Positions 42,850 to 54,689 of a stretch of 64,000 bases of DNA are shown piece by piece (position 1 is the first letter of the stretch; every line of letters starts with the position of its first letter). The position numbers and the translations under genes were made by a program. The notes below the pieces were generated by a model. That model ran no database searches, was not told where the DNA came from, and worked only from the letters and a program-made list of their open reading frames with translations. Source of the DNA: Ladona fulva (taxonomy: Eukaryota; Arthropoda; Insecta; Odonata; Libellulidae); assembly GCA_000376725.2 (NCBI GenBank), contig KZ308479.1, forward strand, positions 608,248 to 672,247. The letters are read 5' to 3'.

Positions 42850-43833
42850 GCTATTGTTATTATATAAAGTTCAACAAACTGGCTACAAGAGTTTGTCAAC
42901 AATCGCTACATTTAGCAACGCTTCAACAAACAAAACAGCATAGTGAACGAACTTCTGGAACAACAATGACCGCCATGAAAGATGGCGGATATGGTGAAAT
43001 GGAGCCAATAACAAAAGAACGTCGAAAAACATTTATGTTCGAATCGAAGTCCGAGCCAATCTTGCCACACGCCATGCGTTTCTTTCCCCGAACGAGATTA
43101 CGGCGATCTCTTCGACATTGCGATCGAGTGGAAAATTCGAATCGAATAACCCAGTCGATCGCGGCTCCAATCGCCATTAATTCCATTCTGGGGCGCATTG
43201 TTCTGCGTTTCCGACACTTTGATAAATCGCCCGCATTTGCGATAAATAAGCGACGCTCCGCCTGCAATTCGCGACAAACGACCTTCCGCTCGTTATTAAC
43301 TAATTTGGGGTGACAAAAGACGGTCGGGAAAAAAAGGACAGCGAGGCGACTTTACGCTTGGATTCGGAGTGTCCGCGCTAAAGAGCGGCGTTTACATTTT
43401 CGGGGCTAATTAAATGAATCGAAAGAGGAAGGGACGAAGGAATTTGAGGAAGGAAAAATATACGATGAGGTTTGTTTAGTGAACAAGTTTAGCGATGGGG
43501 GCAGCACCATCGGTCAGTCTCCCTGGGAATACTCGAAGAAAATGAACAGTGTCATAATTTATATGAAGAAGTTTCCATGAGGAATCAACTGTTCAACTTT
43601 AAAAAAAAAAAGTTATTTGAAGGACGGAATAAATTGCGTCAATGTGAGAATCGGTTTCTAAAAAGAAATCAGGTCACAGTTAACTTTACTTATCGAACAT
43701 TTCTTTTATACTTGTTCGGAGGCCCAACCGTTTCAGTAAAAATTACTTTTGGTATGCGTTGGTCCTTAAACCAATGCAATTACGATGCAGTAATCCAGAC
43801 TCGACCGACACAAGAAAATGGTACAACGTACTT

Positions 43834-43903
43834 AGGAGACGGAATGGCTAGTGCGCTAGCTCTCTAACTCTGAGGTCCCGGGTTCGAGTCCCGGCTAACC
43901 CAG
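43834..43903 (+). mobile_element. tRNA-derived SINE, family C, intact B box
   Basis: GAATGGCTAGTGCGCTAGCT (A-box-like), then GGTCCCGGGTTCGAGTCCCG with a complete 5-bp T-stem, then CTAACCCAGTTTTTCCG. Compare 5312-5405 and 40881-40950. Confidence 0.6.
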
Positions 43904-44222
43904 TTTTTCCGTTCTAGGGAATGGGAGTTAGCGATCGTAGTTTTTATCTGTGGTAGTCCAAAACATTTAAACGGATATAATCGAGGGGTGCTGTTTCCAT
44001 GAAATAAATATTAATAAAAATTGCAAACAATACATAGATGAACCTTCAAAATATTCTAATACTCAATACATGTTCAATAGCAAGAATTTTTCTTAACCAT
44101 CATAAGGACCAATAAAACAATAGTCGAGCTTAATCCACTTTGTAAAATATGTGTCTAGGATACAGAAAATTTCCAGTATTCATTTCTGAGAAGGGAATAA
44201 ATAATAATCAATAATAATATTA

Positions 44223-44313
44223 ATGATAACAATATTTTTTATTTATTTTAATGTTTTTGTTATTTAATACATTGATGTTCCGTCAGGTGAAACCTGTCGA
44301 CGGGACATATATA
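44223..44313 (-). mobile_element. LINE 3' end in duplication copy 2
   Basis: Same as 41270-41360. GTTCCGTC and GACGGGAC form an outer stem around AGGTGAAACCT on the plus strand. Confidence 0.65.
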
Positions 44314-44347
44314 TATGTACATAAATGTATGCAGCTAAATTGCTACA

Positions 44348-44423
44348 ATAATAACAGTAATAATAACAATGATAATAACAGTAATAATAAGAATGGTAAT
44401 AACAATAATCACAACTCAATTAA
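44348..44423 (+). repeat. AATAAC-type microsatellite, copy 2
   Basis: Partner of 41395-41470. Confidence 0.85.
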
Positions 44424-44519
44424 AAAAAATGTATAGGAACATGTGACTTGGTTAAGACCCGTCACGAGTTTAAAGCCAATACCCTAAAAAAAGAGAAAAA
44501 GTTATAATAATAATAATAT

Positions 44520-45489
44520 CCCCTTCATTACTAACTTACAGCCTACCCGCAGTTTGTAATTAATGATAATATCACCATTTACTACTAATATAGATCAAGT
44601 CATATGGTTTCAGTGTTTACTAGATCGCAGAGGCTATACACTCCGATCAATTTGGGGCAAAAAAATCGTATCCGACTCATTAAATAGAATTTGAATCTTG
44701 TTCCTATTTTGTTATCATTTCGGTGATATCTTGATGTATAAAAAGTATTTTAACCCAAAAATCGAAAGATGAATGTAATAAGGTTCGACCATTTTCGAAC
44801 ATTTGTTGAGAACGTACATTTTGAAAAAAGACTATATACGCACCCAATTTTCGAAAAGAGAGAAAAAATGAAAACTCGAAAGGTAGAAGTGTACACAATT
44901 ATTTTCGGTATTTGTTTAATTTCGTCAGTCATTTTATTTATTTCACAGATCGAAAAGCGAGAAGAAGTGAATTTTCATCAATTATTTTATGATTTTCCTT
45001 TCAAGGGCTTACATTTCGTTCAATTGTCAATCGCTATGGGAATGTTCCAGGACAGTTTTAGAGTTGAATTTCGAACCGTTGAAGAAATCGGATAGCGAGG
45101 GCAGATGTGTGGAAGATTCGCGTCCTCTACTGCGGTCACAAGCGAAAAACAGTTCATTTCTAACTGCTCTAATATTCCATCGACGGCTTCAATTCTTTAG
45201 TTCGGTGTAGTACTGGAAAACATTGCATATAAGCATAAAAACAATATTATTTCAGAATTAAGAATTTAGCCCAATTTTTTACTTGATTTGAGCGAATTAT
45301 GAAACAAACCCGAGTGAAAAAATGCACAGATCTGAAAAAAATGGTTTGTCTGTGATCCTTACGCTGTTTTTACAGGTCAAGTTTAAATAAAATTTTTCTG
45401 TTGGCATCATTTTGCTCAGATCGCTAAGTAACGTAGTTTGCAAGAATTTCAAGTTTTCACCATCCATTCCATCGTTAACTTCCTTAGAT
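44520..45489. other. Non-coding DNA with one long frame
   Basis: A 108-codon plus frame (44769-45095) includes a hydrophobic stretch (VYTIIFGICLISSVILFIS) that could span a membrane. It has no family resemblance that I know, no clear promoter and no splice sites. Overlapping frames exist on both strands. Unassigned. Confidence 0.25.
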
Positions 45490-45625
45490 GATAACAACAA
45501 CACACAAGGGCTATCAAACGGTATTATATGCAAGGAAGCTTGTAAATGGTATAAATGTTTGTCGTGAATCTATATTGCCTGTATGCCTGCATGTTCGCGA
45601 ACGGCTTGGAAATGTACGGACGGGG
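45490..45625 (+). repeat. dispersed repeat D, copy 1
   Basis: Shares with 58087-58222: TATGCAAGGAAGCTTGT, a drifting middle, then GCCTGCATGTTCGCGAACGG, CTTGGAAATGTACGGACGGG. About 80% identical over ~135 bp by eye, highest over the last 40 bp, which contain the palindrome TTCGCGAA. No tRNA boxes or coding. Confidence 0.75.
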
Positions 45626-46027
45626 ACGGAACTGCGAGCAACAGTTAGTTATGCATGAGAACAAAATATATATTTGCCAAACAGAATACAGATATAGTTA
45701 GACGAAATTCTCTGACTCATGTTTGTATAGCTGAATGTTATCATTAAATATATACACACAGGTTGCTGCAGGATGTAAAGTCATCAAATTATGAATCTTT
45801 TTAGCAAGTGAGTATTTTAATTCCCTCTATCGTAATAGTTCTTTACATTTCCTATTCCCTCGCAATCCCCTATATGTGTTCAAAGCCTGCCTGTGTGTCA
45901 TATTCTCGGCTTCATTCATTGCCTTCTCTATGAATATATTGAAGATCTGTGGTTACTAGGAGCATCCTTGTTTGATTCCCCTCCTTCCCTATTTCATCTC
46001 CTAGGTTACTCATTCCACGTCTCATCG

Positions 46028-46095
46028 GCTTTGTTTGTTTATTTATTTGACAATACCACCGCAGTTAGGCCCTACGTCAGGTGGCAACGAAAGTT
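46028..46095 (-). mobile_element. LINE 3' tail, (AAAT)n type
   Basis: Minus strand: TTGCCACCTGACGTAGGGCC, TAACTGCGGTGGTATTGTC, AAATAAATAAAC. CACC and GGTG arms can pair. Compare 22812-22865 and 28195-28260. Confidence 0.6.
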
Positions 46096-46589
46096 TACAG
46101 TAGATTTAACAACTAATACAAACAACATTATATTCTTCTATATGTACAAGTACTGACTGTTAGTATGTAACTACCCGCCCATTTACTACAAAAGTTCACG
46201 AGCTGCTCTAATTTACAATTTCAACTGCTTCCATTTACAAAATAATCTACAACCGCCATAAACACAGCATGTATTCAACAGTTAATTCGGACAATTCCCA
46301 AGAAACCTTCATTGCGTACCATTAAACAGAAAATAAATAGTCAACAGCGTGTCAACAAGTTATAATTTACACACGAGCTGGAAATTACACTTAAATATCA
46401 CTAACGCCACTTGTCAGTACCATATTTACAATTTATGAAGTGCATGCATCAATCTTCAATGCGGTACTTCACTTCAATTTCCGACTCAGACTTGGCAAGC
46501 CTCGTTGCAGTAGAGTCGACAGCGCTAGTCCTAAAAACTCACAACATTCCCGAATGGGGGCAGTAGTATTTCCTCGGCTTCTTTTTACA
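46096..46589. other. Non-coding DNA
   Basis: AT-rich. Nothing recognised. Confidence 0.4.
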
Positions 46590-47100
46590 ATAATTTCCCG
46601 CCGAAGCGCTCTCCCGCAGAGATTGTGGATCTGGCGGGGCGTTGGGGGAGGCGTGGGAAAGGGTGGATACTCGGCGACGGCACACCTGGCCTCTTGGTTC
46701 CCGCCCCTACCTTTGCGGTGATTTATGGGAAAGGGGCTGTTAGGCAGGCCCCCGGCCGGATTTCGGCGAGGAAAGAAGACTGGGTCCGAGTGGTTTGGGG
46801 GGGAGGGGGGATGAGGTGGGGGGTGAGGTCGGGAGGGGGGATGAGGCGGGGAAGGAGGAGGAGTGGAGGCAACATCGATAACTCTCCTCGATAAGTGCGC
46901 GTGTGCGGGAGTGCCGCGATGGAGATGCGTGTCGAGGCATTCGAACGCACGCCTTACGCCTTTCAGCGAAGATAATGCGATTGCTGCTGATAAATTACGA
47001 CTTCCCGAGCGTGTTTACTTGTCCAGCACGTTGGCTTCCTGCGCACGGATTGCATTCCGTGATGAGACTCGGGTTCAGGACTCGTCTACAATTATTTGTC
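46590..47100. other. GC-rich island with G-rich tract
   Basis: 46795-46870 is a nearly pure purine G-rich strand (repeats of GGGGGG-ATGAGG-GGGG), with enough G-runs to form a G-quadruplex. Downstream (46890-46970) is CpG-rich. Frames of 66-93 codons occur on both strands, none recognised. It could be a promoter-type island or an exon edge. Confidence 0.35.
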
Positions 47101-47309
47101 GATTAGGACCGATGATCTAAAAAACAAGCGGATGTTCGTCAGGGAGGACATTCAGTCGACTAAAAGAATGACCGAGATTTTGTAAGAAGAGTTTTTTAAT
47201 GTTCCAAAATGAACCAATGCTTGGTGATGAGATAAATCAATGATAAGTTAACATGGGCTATAAGCAAGAATGGTCCTACCAAGTACTAATGAATGGAATA
47301 TTTATAAAT

Positions 47310-47660
47310 TGTCTTTTGGTACAGGTTGATGAATAATTTATATTTCATCAACTTTTACCTCTGTTTTGTTCATGGCTGTGATGATACGAAAGCTACTGAG
47401 GTATGAGTTATGATGAAAAATGAAACTGATTATAGTCTCTTCGTTTTGAATTTTACGAAAAGTGATACTTGTAGAATCATTGTGCTTCACTAACGTGGAC
47501 TTGTTCCACTTATAGCGTTCTACCTCGGTGAGGAAAGCAATGGCGAACTACCTCACTCCTCAGTTTGCATAGTCGCCTCAGCCCCTTTTCCAAAGCATTT
47601 CGTGGCTTACGGTGGAGGGATGAGGTTAAAACAAGCCTACAGGCTAAAGATTGCACAGGC
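47310..47660 (-). repeat. T165 element, one unit with both ends
   Basis: TTTGGTACAGGTTGATG (outer end), GTTCATGGCTGTGATGATAC, GAAAGCTACTGAGGTATGAG, TTTTACGAAAAGTGATACTT, CGGTGAGGAAAGCAATGGCG, AACTACCTCACTCCTCAG, ending GATTGCACAGGCATAAG. Same order and orientation as 20545-20890. Confidence 0.8.
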
Positions 47661-48877
47661 ATAAGTAAGAAAAGAACAAAAAGACTTAAAAAATAACTTT
47701 CACGTCTAAGAAAGGATTTTAAAATTTCATTTCTTTTTAAGGAGAGGAAAGATGCGAGGGAAAAACAAAGATGGCGCGAGAGAAGAGTGTAAGTGGTCCG
47801 TAAAGGAGAGCATTATCGAGGGAAAGCTGGTCGAATGTAGCGATTGAATTGCTAAAATAAAAGATAATGTTTGAAAATATACATGAATTATTGCAGGGAT
47901 TGAATTGATGCAACAACAGGAATGTATGAGTAAACAAGGTACACAAAGTGCTTGTTACAAAATGGGAAATTGTGGTTGCTATGCGTTTATTTATTTATTA
48001 CTAACCATATACAATTCATGTATGGATACAATGAAATCCTTAATGGGCGCTTCATTGTGTGTCATTTAGTATTTAGATCCCACCAGAGACGATATTTGCA
48101 TCATAAAATCATTTCCACCAATGTGGGCATAATTCAGAACAATGAAACAATGGATTCAAGGTATTAGTTAGTAGGAGTGATTGACTCCGTAGGGATCCAT
48201 AACTATTTACGTTGCTAACAATAGATGGTTAGTTACTGAAACAGTCATAAACGAATGAATGGTAGTCCCTAGTCTGTTTAAAATTATAATATGCATTTAT
48301 TTAACAGAAAGCGACAAAAGTAACGGCATACCTGCCGACAATCGAAATAGCAGATGAATTTGCACAGGGTTAGTGTATTTATGAAAGAATTTAACGTAGG
48401 AGAAAAAGATAAACAGTAGTTTAATACATTTAATAACTAAAAGCAAAAATATTAAGTGATAAATATATATGTAAGAGAAGGTAATCATTCTTTACATCAA
48501 TAAAAGGGCCTACAAGTTTAATTTCACATTCATTATTAATATAATAATTATAAATACATTTTCTTTCGCTGTTGGTAAAAATAGCGAAGCATTCGACGGA
48601 TATTTAACCAAGCTCCGAATGCAAAAAATATTAAGTTACGGATCTCTGGCGTGGAGGACAGGAGAATGAATAAAATGAGAGGGGCAGACGAGATGAAAGA
48701 TGGACTGGAAAACCTGTTTGTACGCACGCAATAGAAGAATGAGGATTGAAATAAAGGAATGCCTGCGATGTATTCCGATAGACATCGCAATGGATATTTA
48801 AAGGAAGTGTGTGACAGATATTTCAACTTGTGCGACGAATTGCACCTTCAAGATCGAATCTGTCAAGTGATCACTCA
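47661..48877. other. AT-rich non-coding DNA
   Basis: Nothing recognised. Frames up to 92 codons (48548-48826, minus) have no family match that I know. Confidence 0.4.
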
Positions 48878-48965
48878 CACGCCTCGACCTGGATTCGAAC
48901 CCGGGTCCATTCCGCGATATTCTCGTACTGGAACGCTGATGGAAACACTTCTTCAGCGATGAAGG
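48878..48965 (-). mobile_element. tRNA-like fragment
   Basis: Minus strand has a perfect B box in CCCGGGTTCGAATCCAGG, but the A-box region (CATCAGCGTTCCAGTACG) is poor and no cloverleaf closes. A likely SINE head, single copy in this window. Confidence 0.4.
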
Positions 48966-49269
48966 ATGCCAAATATGTTCACGGCAGTTAATAATAATTG
49001 TAATATGAAAAGAGAAACAAATACCAAGACCTTGGAAACGAAATTTTAAGGATCTAGAATATGAAACAAGTTAAAACAGCACCAAAGGTATCATCAACCG
49101 CCGGTATATCCCAAGGCTATTCTTTGATAGTCTAAATACTTTAAGTTTAAACAGAAAGATATTCATTTAAATTCAAAAGGCATTCCTCATTTCAAAATGC
49201 CATATTGTCAGATAATTTTTAAATTTTCGTAAGTAAATAACTATTTTAATAATTAAAAAAACTTTCTCT

Positions 49270-49420
49270 GAGATACTTGCTATTATTATCAGTAACCATG
49301 AATATAATAACAATAATAATAAGTAACATGCAGTAAAAATATAACAACAACGACAACACCAATAATAATAATAAATTTTACAATAATAGCAATGAATGTA
49401 ACAATAGCAATAAATACATA
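49270..49420. repeat. AAT/AAC-rich microsatellite tract
   Basis: Imperfect AATAATAAT, AACAACAAC and AATAGC runs. This explains the tyrosine/cysteine-rich minus frame at 49173-49433. Confidence 0.75.
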
Positions 49421-51020
49421 TTAATGGATACATAAGTAATACTATTGATAATACATTGAAAAGAGGTATTTATTCCAAATATTAATACCATTAAAAACAA
49501 AAACTGCTCATTTCACATAACAAAGTACTTCTATCTTAGATCCAAGCGGTAATAAGTGAGAGTGATTGGTAAATTAATTTAGAGTTACAGGAGTATTTGA
49601 GATATCAATCAACAATGACGCAATAACAATAGTAATAATAAAAGTTTGCGTAAAAATAATGGAGTACATTATAATTATCATTTCATTCCTCCTACCGTAT
49701 TGTTAATAAGTGCGTCTTAGAAGCCTGCAAATGAGGCAGCGAGTGGCCACAGAGGAAAGAAAAGGGCGGCAGGATTTACAACTCGACACAATGACACGAT
49801 ATCCACTGAGACAATAAAGAGGATTTGGCGGATACTTCATCCGAAGGGAATGAGATAATTGAGCGGAAAAAAAGAAGAGATAATTGAGGGCAGAACGATC
49901 TGCGCCCAAAATCAAAACAAATATCCGCAGCCCTTCCCACCAATCATTCTTCGGTCGGCAGAGCTCTTCTGGATGGCTCATAATGGCCATAGATAACGCG
50001 TTGCAATCTGCGATGAATGAAGATTTATATGCTACCTCTATGCAACCCTAAAATACTCAACGATTGCAAAAATATCGGCAAAGCTTTGGGTCTCAGGGAC
50101 CTACTATTTGCCTCAACTAAAACTAGCTTCATCATACAGCTCATTAGAACGAAAGTAAACAACTCATTAGCAACAACTTTTAACACGAAAACACGAAAGA
50201 ATCGTAGCATGCTATCAAACTCATGGAGACTCAAACACAATTCGAAATACTTGCAGATATATTCTTTGTATTCTTTACATCATATTTTCACGTCTTTAAT
50301 ATAAATTTGATTCAATAAATTTACTCGTCGCCTTTTTCACATTTTATTAGTTTTCGCAATAAAATATCCCCATTTTCTGAACACGAAATGATGATTAAAC
50401 GATAAAATAAATAATGTATGTTCAAATTAAGCTTCTTCATCGTGATTCTTATTAAATTTAGCACATTTACAACTTTGAAGTCTATTTTGCGAGAGAAATT
50501 TTTATGTATTATATGTACACTGTAAAATATTTGGAATGTGATTGATATGCGAAAACTATTTTATGGTGTATCTTTTCATGATAGATAGCTATATAACTTT
50601 TATTGATGCTCAGGTACATACAAAAACCCCAAAGAGCAAAAAACACATTTTGTGATTGAATAACAAAAACAAAATGAAGAAAACAAAACGCAAACATAAA
50701 ACGAACAAAATACAAAGAAATACAAGAAATACACAGAATCAATATGAAACACAAGTAATGCATAAATTTAAAATATACACTAAGTAGATAGAGATGAATG
50801 CAAGGGTCAGGTCTTCAAAAGCAAGTAATTATACCGTTTTATGTAAAAGTATTGTGTGTTCATACTAGTATTTAGTTGGTCAGGCAGGGAATTCTAAGTA
50901 ATTGTGGAGTAAACTGCGAAATATTAATGGAAACCTGTTTTATGTACTGTACTGTGGTACATTTTCAGAGATCTAGTTGAGGAATGAGATGAAAATAGTT
51001 CTGGGAGATACCTTGGTTCC
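49421..51020. other. AT-rich non-coding DNA
   Basis: Includes an A-rich tract (50625-50760) and a moderately GC patch (49730-50010) with antiparallel 95-codon frames. No recognised gene or repeat. Confidence 0.4.
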
Positions 51021-51455
51021 CAGAGGCGGATTTATAATTGGGCGCAATAGGCACTAGCTGAGGGCCTCATCTAATATGGGAGGGCCTCAATATGATTGCT
51101 CATGAACCCACAATTACATACATACTTCAAACTATTTGAATTTTTTTAGAATTAGACACGCTCATGGATTCCTTTTTCTCACTTCCACTAAGAATAATAT
51201 ACAAACTAAGTCCACATAATGTGTCTGCAGAATGTAACAGATAATTTATGTAGCTATACAACGTAAAGAGTATCCTTCATTTACTGTAATTTATACAAAT
51301 ATAGCACATAAATCAATATTTTGTGTATTCTTGCCAAATTGAATCGCCTGAGGTTTCTATTGGCTGCGTATTTTATGAAAATGATTGAATTATTCGTGTC
51401 ATAATTCCTAGAGGGGGCTCAATCTCATATTTACGCCTTGGGCCTCAGATAGTCC
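51021..51455 (+). mobile_element. hAT-like MITE, 3'-truncated
   Basis: Starts CAGAGGCGGATTTATAATTG, then GAGGGCCTCATCTAATATGG. Further in, GAGGTTTCTATTGGCTGCGT and CCTAGAGGGGGCTCAATC run to GGGCCTCAGATAG. It is an inverted relative of 51656-52042. The expected terminal TACGCCCCTG is missing after CAGATAG, so this copy has lost its 3' end, and no target duplication can be read. Confidence 0.65.
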
Positions 51456-51655
51456 TCCCATTTTCAATACAGAGAACAAAAAATATGATATGAAATGATA
51501 TGAAAAGTTTTTAAGTTTAGCGAACATTATATTTTGATTCTAGATATACATTTATGTAGAAATTCATGCAAACTGAAAGTATATACAATGTGACCTAAAT
51601 AAAGGCATTTTTCGAATAAAACTCGATTTACTCCCTATCTGAGTACCCATGTAAC

Positions 51656-52042
51656 CAGGGGCGTACCTACGCTATCTGAGACCCTAGATGCAAAGGCCAT
51701 ATTGAAGCCCCCACTAGGAATTTTGAGTAAAAAACACGATTTCTTTTCATATAATACACAAATATGCATCCAATGGAAACCTCGCTTCATTACGGCAAAG
51801 ATTAATAAACAAGTTTTGAGTTACAACGCATAGTATTTCTATAAATTGCAAAGAATGGTGGGTAGACATATAACCTAATATATTATATAAACATGTTATG
51901 TAAACGTACTCAACATATACATAATCATATCTGGACGCAAAAAACCAGAACAATTTTAATGAGAATTTTTGGCACAGTCTTACCGAGGTCCCCATTTAGA
52001 TGAGGCCTTCGGCAATTGAGCTTTATTACAAATCCGCCTCTG
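51656..52042 (-). mobile_element. hAT-like MITE, complete with 8-bp target duplication
   Basis: Terminal inverted repeats begin CAGGGGCGTACCTACG (left) and, on the minus strand, CAGAGGCGGATTTGTAAT (right). It is flanked by CATGTAAC (51648-51655) and CGTGTAAC (52043-52050), an 8-bp target duplication with one mismatch. The duplication length and CAGRGGCG ends fit the hAT superfamily. 387 bp, no coding capacity. Confidence 0.8.
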
Positions 52043-52429
52043 CGTGTAACTGGAACTCGCAGATATACAACGAAAGTGGTTCTTTAATGATTGACAGTAG
52101 CTGTTTGCGAATCGTAATGAACCTCTTTCGGAATTTTTCCGAACTTTGATGCATTGGTAACGGTTCCGGACCAAAGTTTTACTTTCATTACACCGCGTTT
52201 CTTGAGCATTTTACTTCTTTTTGACGCTGATAACCACCTTCACTCTAACCTCCCGCAATGCATATGGGAATGAAAAGAACAGGGAATTCTCGGTGACAGT
52301 CGTAATAAATGCGCATAGGCTACTAAAATTCATAACCTCCGCGAACTTTACGAGCACGGAACGGAATAATTCTGTGGGCGTCGCAGTAGAAAATGCAAAT
52401 GAACGGAGGGACCGAAACGCAACGATTAC

Positions 52430-53060
52430 AAGAGGAAAGCAGAGCTTAACGGGGACTCGGAAGGCGCGCCGAGAACGAGGAAGGAATGACTCAACGGAGG
52501 AGAAAACAAAACGATCTTAAAAAATATAACTGGGCCGCGAATCGAAGACGAAAGTGATGTTTACGCATTCGTCTGATTCGTAATGCAGGTCGTAAATGGA
52601 GACGTAAAAAATAGCGACGGCTAAAGAGGTTATTTGGCGAAAGAGGAAACGAGTCTCGAATGGATTGGTAACGACCGGAAGCGGGACGGGAGATGCAGCA
52701 GCGAGCGGAGAGACGGGACGACGACGGGACTCCGGGACCGAAAAGGGTAGCCGTGGGGAGATGAAGGGGTGGGGGCAAGCAGCCATCCGGAGTGCTCCCC
52801 CACCCCTGGCATTTCTGCCGCTGCTGCGGCTGGTGCCCTCGTCCCACAGCCCCCACGCGGCAGAGCCCCATTGTTGAAGTCCTATTGTTGTGGGCCTATT
52901 GTAGGGGGGAAAGACCCCCTCTCCGTGGGGTCTGACCGGAAGTTGCGAGATTCGGAGAGAGAGGAGGCCTGCCCTGAAGGGAGGCTAAATGTCAGAGAAA
53001 AAAGAGCGATTTAAGAGAGGGATGGACCCTTAAGGAGAACGGATCCGCTGACGCTGTAAA
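52430..53060. other. GC-rich, CpG-rich island
   Basis: The strongest GC island in the window, with GCGCGCCGAG, CGACGACGGGACTCCGGG and CTGCCGCTGCTGCGGCTGG-type sequence. It also has a hairpin-prone GACCCCCTCTCC-GTGGGGTC stretch (52912-52933). Frames up to 126 codons on the minus strand (52491-52871) are proline/arginine-rich and unrecognised. It is a candidate promoter island or exon, unproven. Confidence 0.35.
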
Positions 53061-54394
53061 TCTAGTATTTCAGGTACAGCATCGAAACCCAAGCCCACGG
53101 GGTTGGAAACGACCACGTCGAAATGTTTGACGAGCGAATGAAGGCCGCTTCCTCGCGTTCCGATTCGTGGATTTTGTTTACTTATTCGGGGAATTTCGAC
53201 CACTCTTCTGATTAAACAGTAAACAAAAAGTGTAGTCCGTCTTTGCTGGGGGTATCCGACCGATCGACCGAGAGGAGTTTGTCGGCAGGATTTTGCCCTC
53301 GTTCCCGCGAATCATTCCTGAGTTTGGAAAACAAAAATATATCGATTTTAGCTCAAAAATCAGACACCTCTTTAGCACTCACAATTTTGGAAGCAAATCG
53401 TATATACTCGTGAATACGTCCACCTCCTATTCTCTCAAAACATTAGCCATAATATATTAAAGAGATACTGAACAAGTATTACTTATACTAAAGAAGTAAG
53501 AATAAATACTTAGTAATTTTCAATAATTAGTGGTAATTATGGATGATGCCTAACTGTAGACGAAACTAAAGGTAAATTTAAAGTATATTCTGTGGAAATT
53601 ACTAAGTGTTCGTTCTTACCACTTTAGTATATAGCTGTACACAAAGTTGAACTTGGATATAACAGATACATTAATTTGACTTACTCCTCAAAAAGACATC
53701 TTTTACTCAATTGACTAGATATATTCCTCTCGTGTATCGGTTATGTTCCATACACTGTAAGTGCCAGCCAAATATAAAGTATAGTTATATGACGTAACGG
53801 GTGACGTAAGTTGCCAGGAAGCGAAGAAAATGGCGTTGTGAAGGGAATATAGAGGTAAATGAACCTACTGATAGGTATGTATGTACCTATTTATATACTC
53901 GTATAAAAAGGGAGTAAATTTTAAAAGGAATTTTTTAACACTATTTATCCAATTATACATAAACAATGTTTTTATAACCTTAAAAATTTTACTAAACTCA
54001 ATTTAATACCCTTTTTACTTGACAAAGGGTACACATATTGGCCCAGACACTAACCAACGTATAATAATATGAAATCAGTAACTGGTGCACATGACCATGA
54101 CTGACTAAAGAAACTAATTCCACCACTATCAGACGAATTTTAATTATTTAAGCAAAAATTTTGCATTTGATGGTCGATGAATGGAGGAACATGTAGTATT
54201 CACTGCGTTTGATTTTCATGGAGAAAATAACCTCTCAATTTCAGGCATTCAACTCGTTTCCATCGTTAATTTGATACTTTATTATTCGCTTGATGAGTCC
54301 AATGAACGTTGGGATCCGATTCTGATTTTATCCCGCACAAACCGCGCGGTCGCTCGCGTAAAAAAGTAGATCGCGCTCGCAGAATGCTCAGATC
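53061..54394. other. AT-rich non-coding DNA
   Basis: Contains the hairpin at 53481-53635, otherwise nothing recognised. Confidence 0.4.
53481..53635. repeat. ~155-bp imperfect hairpin
   Basis: Arms 53481-53521 and 53593-53635 are inverted copies: left ACTTATACTAAAGAAGTAAG, AATAAATACTTAGTAATTTT; right, inverted, ATATACTAAAGTGGTAAGAA, CGAACACTTAGTAATTTCC. About 80% pairing around a 71-nt loop. Confidence 0.75.
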
Positions 54395-54475
54395 TTCGCC
54401 CCAAGCGGTGTTCGAACCCGCGACCGCACTGTTGCCAAGCTGAGACTAACAGCGACATTCTCGGTCGAACCGCTC
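54395..54475 (-). mobile_element. tRNA-like fragment
   Basis: Minus strand: TTAGTCTCAGCTTGGCAACA (A-box-like) and CGCGGGTTCGAACACCGC (B-box-like, TTCGAACAC). Single copy here, no closed acceptor stem. A SINE head or tRNA-derived remnant. Confidence 0.4.
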
Positions 54476-54689
54476 TTTATTTTAGAAACCATTTTCTTCT
54501 CTTCCATTAAAGTCACCCAAGAACCAATATTGATCTCCAGATATTCATTGCGATGACAACCACGTTGCGTATTATTAGTCAAGGCATGTTATAGTAAGTA
54601 ATTACGAAAAGTTTCTTCCAAATTTTCTACTGAAATGCTTTAAATCGCAATTTATCGACTCATACTTTATCGCAATGGTGTTCCTACGA

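Larger units (their letters stand above)
42601..44519 (+). repeat. 1.9-kb direct duplication, copy 2
   Basis: Partner of 39652-41566. Differences are concentrated between about 43700 and 44030 (counterpart 40750-41075). Outside that interval I see only a few changes, mainly in A-runs. The SINE C inside it (43834-43903) has an intact B box. Confidence 0.95.

Noticed and set aside
44769..45095. 108-codon plus frame with a membrane-like segment
   Set aside because: A single hydrophobic stretch is common in AT-rich chance frames; overlapping frames on the other strand are equally open; no family match.
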